DNA from: Firm-04 sp045642925
GTDB taxonomy: Bacteria; Bacillota; Clostridia; Oscillospirales; Ruminococcaceae
NCBI GenBank assembly: GCA_045642925.1
Contig: JAZUJW010000021.1
Coordinates: 1-18,302 of the forward strand
DNA: 18,302 nt
Direction of reading: 5' to 3'
In this document: positions 15,178-18,302 of the stretch, piece by piece
How the letters are laid out: each line of letters opens with the position of its first letter
How positions within the stretch are numbered: the stretch's first letter is position 1
Program-made: the position numbers and the translations under genes
Notes under the pieces: model-generated
Seen by the model: the letters and a program-made list of their open reading frames with translations, nothing else
Database searches by the model: none
Told to the model about the DNA's origin: nothing

Positions 15178-15960
15178 TCAGGAAAATCCCCCCGCAGCAC
15201 CCGCCGTTTCTCGGCTCTGTAACCGCAGTTTATCCGTAATTAACGCGATAAATTCCGAATTTGTCGGCTTTCCTTTGCAGGTGTTCACCGTATACCCGAA
15301 AAATGCATTCAGTGTATCCAGATTTCCTCTGTCCCACGCAATCTCTATCGCATGACGAATCGCACGTTCTACCCGCGACGGTGTCGTTTCAAATTGCTCC
15401 GCGACACGCGGATACAACTGTTTCGTCACACTCTCCAGCAGTTCCGGCTCATGATATGCGCTCACAATCGCACAGCGCAGATAATGATACCCCTTGATAT
15501 GCGCAGGCACTCCAAGCTGATGAATGATGTCCGTCACGGTAATCGCAAGGTCTTGTCCCGCACGCGCCGTCATGCCGCGCAAAGACTGCTGATTTGTCAG
15601 CAGTGCAATGCGTTCGCCAAGCACACGCCAATCAAACGGCTTGATCATGAAATATGCCGCCCCATTCTGCATCACCTGCTGTTCCACAAAGCTGTTGTCA
15701 TATGCAGACGTGACAATGAACGCAGGCGATTTTCCACCGTTTGCACCTGCTTTCTTCATGAGTTCGATTGCATCCATGTGCGGCAGAACCGCATCGATCA
15801 CCACTACATCCGGCGTATCCTTCCGAATGGATTCCAGAACAGTGTTTCCATTTTTCGGTCTGGTATATGCATACATTCCCTGAGAGCGCAGAATGCTGGC
15901 ACACGAAACGCCATATTCTGCAGTGTCATCTCCAATCAAAACTTTGACTTGCTTTTGCAT
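15178..15960 (-). CDS. spo0A: Sporulation master regulator Spo0A
   Basis: Spo0A is the phosphorylated response regulator that commits endospore-forming Firmicutes to sporulation. The 260-residue product has a receiver domain (about 5-125) with the acidic pair Asp11-Asp12, phosphoacceptor Asp56 in VVVIDAVLP, the switch Thr/Ser in IVTSA and Lys107 in IKPFD. The DNA-binding domain (about 145-253) contains near-invariant Spo0A blocks: LGVPAHIKGYHYLRCAI, the recognition helix region TTPSRVERAIRHAIEIAW and KPTNSEFIALITDKLRL. GAGGAGG lies seven bases before the ATG. A strong sigma-A promoter and a candidate 0A box lie upstream. The downstream flavin reductase gene is unusual company; in Bacillus and many clostridia spo0A follows spoIVB, which is not seen here. 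Confidence 0.97.
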   Translation of the reverse strand: MQKQVKVLIGDDTAEYGVSCASILRSQGMYAYTRPKNGNTVLESIRKDTPDVVVIDAVLPHMDAIELMKKAGANGGKSPAFIVTSAYDNSFVEQQVMQNGAAYFMIKPFDWRVLGERIALLTNQQSLRGMTARAGQDLAITVTDIIHQLGVPAHIKGYHYLRCAIVSAYHEPELLESVTKQLYPRVAEQFETTPSRVERAIRHAIEIAWDRGNLDTLNAFFGYTVNTCKGKPTNSEFIALITDKLRLQSRETAGAAGGFS

Positions 15961-15989
15961 TGTTTTACCTCCTCTTTCAATGTAATTCT

Positions 15990-16018
15990 ATTCTAGCACA
16001 GGCGAAAATAGAAAGCAA
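15990..16018 (-). promoter_or_regulatory. Sigma-A type promoter of spo0A
   Basis: TTGCTT (16013-16018), exactly 17 bases, then TAGAAT (15990-15995) on the minus strand, with TGC before the -10. Transcription would begin near 15983, giving a leader of about 23 bases that carries GAGGAGG. Confidence 0.75.
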
Positions 16019-16048
16019 GAGAGAAAAAGGAAGAACACTTACTAATTT

Positions 16049-16055
16049 TGTCGAA
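16049..16055 (+). promoter_or_regulatory. Candidate 0A box upstream of spo0A
   Basis: The sequence TGTCGAA is an exact match to the 7-base core of the Spo0A binding site known from Bacillus. It is about 66-72 bases upstream of the predicted spo0A transcription start. A one-mismatch copy (AGTCGAA) lies at 16150-16156. A 7-mer occurs by chance fairly often, so location is the main support. Confidence 0.5.
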
Positions 16056-16191
16056 TGAAAAGATTTCTTGTCATACAGAACAAAACATTCGAATATACGA
16101 ACATTTCAACATAAATCATATGCGGTTTATGCTGAGAAAAATAGAAATAAGTCGAATTTTATCCAAACGTGTATGATTCGGTATGGCAGTC

Positions 16192-16210
16192 TTTGCCAAA
16201 AGATGGCAAA
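16192..16210. other. Small hairpin in the spo0A-DUF4236 intergenic region
   Basis: A perfect 7-bp stem TTTGCCA / TGGCAAA has a 5-base loop. It lies in the 482-base divergent gap 15961-16442. Apart from the two promoters, the 0A boxes and this hairpin, the gap is A/T-rich and I see no convincing gene in it. Confidence 0.4.
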
Positions 16211-16348
16211 CAACAAAAATATATCTCCTTTTATGGATACAAGGCGTTTGCCGCAAGCAGTTCTGATTGAAAACTGATACTATTATAACACATAATACTA
16301 CACGAATCAAGAGTGAAGGGAATAAAACACAATTTTTACAATTCGTGA

Positions 16349-16377
16349 TTGCATTTTTCAGTATGGTATGTTATAAT
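16349..16377 (+). promoter_or_regulatory. Sigma-A type promoter of the DUF4236 gene
   Basis: TTGCAT (16349-16354), 17 bases, TATAAT (16372-16377), with TGT before the -10. Transcription would begin near 16384, about 59 bases before the ATG at 16443. Confidence 0.78.
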
Positions 16378-16442
16378 AATGGTATATCGGCATATAAGTA
16401 ACCTTTCAGAGATGCAATATCAATTTGAGGGAGGCATGAACG

Positions 16443-17543
16443 ATGGCATTACAATTCCGAAAAAGTATCACCATTTGCAAAGGTATCAAATTGAATATCA
16501 CAAAAACCGGTATCGGCGTGACAGTCGGCACAAAAGGCTGTCAATGTTCCATCAATTCCAGCGGCAGAACCACGACCACAGTCGGTGTGCCCGGAACGGA
16601 ACTATATTATTCCGAATCCAAGAACATCAAAACCAAGAAAAAGGAAGCCGAGAAGCAAAAGCAGAAAGCCTTGAAGGAACAGGAAAAAAAGCTGGCAAAG
16701 GAAGCGCAGTTACAGCAGGATGCGAACACTGTTGCGCAGTATGAAGAATACATCCATGCGATTCAAAGAATACATCTGACGTGTGAGCCGCCGATTGACT
16801 GGGAAGGGCTTGCGAAGGGTGCAGCGCCGTTTGAGGAAGGAAAAATCGGCCCGAATGAGAGTGCGGCGCTGGATGCATACAATGCGTATCAGCCATCGTT
16901 CACGGATAAGCTGCTGCATAAGAGTGAGATTGAAGCGAAGGAGCAAGCGTTGGCGGAAGCGATCACTGCGGCGCGGCAGCAGGACATGGAGCTGATGGAG
17001 AACTGGAAGGAAATGCGTGTTTTTGCGGATGAGGTACTGAAGGGAAACATTGATGCATTTCTGGATGTGATCGAGGAAGCGAATCCGTTTGAAACGATGT
17101 TGAATTTCGGAAGTGATTTTCAATTCGGAACAGAAACGGCAGAACGGATGGAAATTGAATTTCGTGTGAAGTCGGAGAATGTGGTACCGATTGAGCGTAT
17201 GAGTCTGACGAAAGCGGGACATTTATCGGTAAAGGAGATGCCGAAAACGCAGTATTATGACATATTGCAGGATTATGTATGCAGTTGTGTGATACGGTTA
17301 GGGCGGGAAATTTTTGCGATGCTGCCTGTGAAGTATGTATATGTTCATGCAGTTGACAGTCAACTGAACACGGGGACGGGGCATGAGGAAGAGATGGACA
17401 TATTGTCGGTTGGGTTTGAGAGAGAGAAATTCGAGGCAGTCAATTTTGAGCGAATTGACCCATCGGATTTTATCGGGACATTTCCGAATCGGATGGCATT
17501 CAAGAAGGCGTCGGGATTTTCGCCGATTGAGCGCTTAGCATAA
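16443..17543 (+). CDS. DUF4236 domain-containing protein
   Basis: The 366-residue product opens with a DUF4236 domain (about 1-55): MALQFRKSITICKGIKLNIT, then TGIGVTVGTKG and RTTTTVGVPGTELYYS. A Lys/Glu/Gln-rich stretch (about 60-95) is predicted to be coiled coil. The rest (about 96-366) is a soluble alpha/beta region I cannot assign; it contains DSQLNTGTGHEEEMDILSVG and a C-terminal DFIGTFPNRMAFKKASGF that look like conserved blocks. No signal peptide or membrane segment is seen, so it should be cytoplasmic. DUF4236 is widespread in bacteria and phages and has no established function to my knowledge. GAGGGAGG lies eight bases before the ATG. The gene is monocistronic, divergent from spo0A, and followed by a hairpin-rich region. 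Confidence 0.88.
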   Translation: MALQFRKSITICKGIKLNITKTGIGVTVGTKGCQCSINSSGRTTTTVGVPGTELYYSESKNIKTKKKEAEKQKQKALKEQEKKLAKEAQLQQDANTVAQYEEYIHAIQRIHLTCEPPIDWEGLAKGAAPFEEGKIGPNESAALDAYNAYQPSFTDKLLHKSEIEAKEQALAEAITAARQQDMELMENWKEMRVFADEVLKGNIDAFLDVIEEANPFETMLNFGSDFQFGTETAERMEIEFRVKSENVVPIERMSLTKAGHLSVKEMPKTQYYDILQDYVCSCVIRLGREIFAMLPVKYVYVHAVDSQLNTGTGHEEEMDILSVGFEREKFEAVNFERIDPSDFIGTFPNRMAFKKASGFSPIERLA

Positions 17544-17603
17544 TAGCATTGATTCTCCCGCATCAAAATGGCTATGCACGCGAAGCGAAATGAAAGTTAT
17601 ACT

Positions 17604-17743
17604 CGATTTTTTCAAAAAATCGCGAAGTCCAGAAGCAGCGTCTCCGGACGCAAACAGACTGCAAGCAGTCTGCACCGCAGTCGGCGAAATTCCCCAAATT
17701 TCGTGCAAACTTATCAGGAGGGGTTCCCCCATACAAAACCTGA
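17604..17743. repeat. Structured intergenic repeat block
   Basis: Four hairpins follow one another: CGATTTTTT around one central base (17604-17622); CAGACTGC / GCAGTCTG with a 2-base loop (17655-17672); CGAAATT / AATTTCG (17685-17703); and TCAGG / CCTGA enclosing GGGGTTCCCC (17714-17743). Bases 17648-17667 are identical to 14565-14584. The succession of hairpins and the copy elsewhere suggest a dispersed non-coding repeat rather than a gene. The short reading frames crossing it have no ribosome binding site. Confidence 0.6.
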
Positions 17744-17754
17744 CTGAAAGGCAA

Positions 17755-17803
17755 AGAGGCAAGAGATATGGTTTATACCGTTCTCTTGCCTCTCTTTATT
17801 TTT
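17755..17803 (+). terminator. Intrinsic terminator downstream of DUF4236
   Basis: A 12-bp perfect stem AGAGGCAAGAGA / TCTCTTGCCTCT (17755-17766, 17782-17793) encloses a small inner GGT/ACC stem and is followed by CTTTATTTTT. It is about 210 bases past the DUF4236 stop and is the first strong terminator on that strand. The opposite strand also has a U-rich tail, so it may be bidirectional. Confidence 0.8.
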
Positions 17804-17817
17804 GTTAGGTACGACAC

Positions 17818-17847
17818 GAGGGAAACCCCTTAATAGGGTTTTCCCTC
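17818..17847. repeat. Hairpin GAGGGAAA...TTTCCCTC
   Basis: An 8-bp perfect outer stem, one mismatch and a 3-bp inner CCC/GGG stem surround a 6-base loop. It follows the terminator closely and has no U-tract. It is one of several hairpins in the gene-free stretch 17544-18223. Confidence 0.55.
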
Positions 17848-17884
17848 ACCCCTTCCTGATTAGATAGAACGAAAAAGGGTGTTT

Positions 17885-17919
17885 CGCGCTCTGCGGAGCG
17901 CGACCAGAGGCGCTGCCTC
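17885..17919. repeat. Two adjacent GC-rich hairpins
   Basis: CGCGCTC / GAGCGCG with a 4-base loop (17885-17902) and GAGGC / GCCTC with a 3-base loop (17907-17919). The GCCTCTGG string on the minus strand here also occurs at window position 2-9, which links this spot to the repeat at the left edge. Confidence 0.5.
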
Positions 17920-17939
17920 CGAACGTCTCAATAATACTT

Positions 17940-18142
17940 GTTAAGGCAATACCGCACAGAGCTGGTGGCATAGGATGCGTATGGTCAAACGAGTTTGACC
18001 AGTCAGATTTTTCGTCAGATTGTACAGAAATGATGCCGCTGGGCTGACGCCCAGCAAAGAATTTCTGTGCAAGATGGCGGAAAATATGCAAGCAGATGTC
18101 CCGCCAAGCCGCAAGGCGTGCTTTGTGCGTTGTTGCCTAAAC
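17940..18142. mobile_element. MITE-like element with 19-nt imperfect terminal inverted repeats
   Basis: The ends GTTAAGGCAATACCGCACA (17940-17958) and, on the opposite strand, GTTTAGGCAACAACGCACA (18142-18124) match at 16 of 19 positions without gaps. Inside the 203-bp element are a perfect 9-bp hairpin TGGTCAAAC / GTTTGACCA, and ACAGAAAT / ATTTCTGT enclosing GCTGGGC / GCCCAGC. It encodes no plausible protein, so it fits a non-autonomous miniature inverted-repeat element. I see no clear target-site duplication at the ends, and I cannot name the parent transposase family. It lies about 80 bases upstream of the GyrI-like gene. Confidence 0.6.
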
Positions 18143-18161
18143 TGAATCTTTACAGCAAACC

Positions 18162-18190
18162 CCGCCTGAAGAAAAACTGACTTCAGGCGG
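18162..18190. other. 10-bp hairpin before the GyrI-like gene
   Basis: CCGCCTGAAG / CTTCAGGCGG with a 9-base loop; past one mismatch four further pairs (AAAC / GTTT) extend the stem. It ends 33 bases before the ATG at 18224. The trailing TGTTTG is a poor U-tract, so it could be a terminator for transcription entering from the left, or a leader structure of the gene. Confidence 0.5.
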
Positions 18191-18223
18191 TGTTTGACAA
18201 GCAAAAATGCGGAGGAATGAAAA

Positions 18224-18302
18224 ATGTCATTTGACTTTAAAAAAGAATACAAAGAATTTTATATGCCAAAGAACAAACCTGAAATTGTGAATGTCCCGAA
18301 AG
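18224..18302 (+). CDS. GyrI-like small-molecule-binding protein, 5' end only
   Basis: The 26 visible residues, MSFDFKKEYKEFYMPKNKPE followed by IVNVPK, closely resemble the start of clostridial GyrI-like domain proteins, where the next block is usually a strand in the sense of NYIAVRGKG. That family is a stand-alone version of the effector-binding domain of AraC/MerR multidrug-sensing regulators. The gene is cut by the right edge of the window. GGAGG lies eight bases before the ATG. The call rests on the N-terminus alone. Confidence 0.68.
   Translation, partial: MSFDFKKEYKEFYMPKNKPEIVNVPK

Noticed and set aside
16068..16277. 69-codon plus-strand frame between spo0A and DUF4236
   Set aside because: No ribosome binding site, atypical composition, and it covers the 0A-box region; no recognisable protein features.
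17535..17762. 75-codon minus-strand frame
   Set aside because: It crosses four hairpins and the repeated 20-mer; no ribosome binding site, so it is best read as translation of a non-coding repeat.
17941..18252. 103-codon minus-strand frame
   Set aside because: It runs through the MITE-like element and overlaps the start of the GyrI-like gene; no start signal or domain.

Overview
The window looks like a chromosome segment from a low-to-mid GC Gram-positive of the class Clostridia, most likely Ruminococcus or a close relative in the Oscillospiraceae. The pointers are a full-length Spo0A, a DUF5662 protein, strong AGGAGG-type ribosome binding sites, a serpin encoded behind an ECF sigma factor, glycine-rich and MucBP surface modules, and short hairpin-rich intergenic repeats. 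This placement is inference from gene types; no ribosomal RNA or other marker is present. Almost everything from 62 to 15960 is on the minus strand; only the last 1.9 kb holds plus-strand genes.

Layout, in minus-strand transcription order where relevant. (1) 4244 to 62: a four-gene housekeeping operon DUF5662 - RluA-type pseudouridine synthase - radC - uvrB with 10-25 base gaps, behind a good sigma-A promoter at 4277-4306. (2) 12130 to 4389: a cell-surface locus. It consists of a 1786-residue secreted glycine-rich/MucBP protein with its own promoter, then a promoter and two closely spaced genes (a 298-residue membrane-anchored protein and a 207-residue secreted protein) ended by a terminator, then a second single-pass membrane protein of 168 residues. 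The large protein ends in a domain that resembles the whole small secreted protein, and the two membrane proteins appear to share an extracytoplasmic beta domain. (3) 14463 to 12512: an ECF sigma factor translationally coupled to a membrane-anchored serpin, closed by a strong terminator. (4) 15960 to 14632: spo0A followed closely by a flavin reductase-like gene. (5) 16443 to 17543, plus strand: a DUF4236 protein, divergent from spo0A. (6) 17544 to 18223: no convincing gene, but a dense set of hairpins, a repeat shared with 14565-14584, a terminator, and a 203-bp MITE-like element with 19-nt imperfect terminal inverted repeats. (7) The start of a GyrI-like gene runs off the right end.

The most interesting parts are the surface locus in (2), which may be a secreted polymer or adhesin system with no sortase motif, and the sigma/serpin pair in (3), which suggests an envelope response that puts a protease inhibitor on the outside of the cell. 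Both functional readings are inference from sequence architecture.
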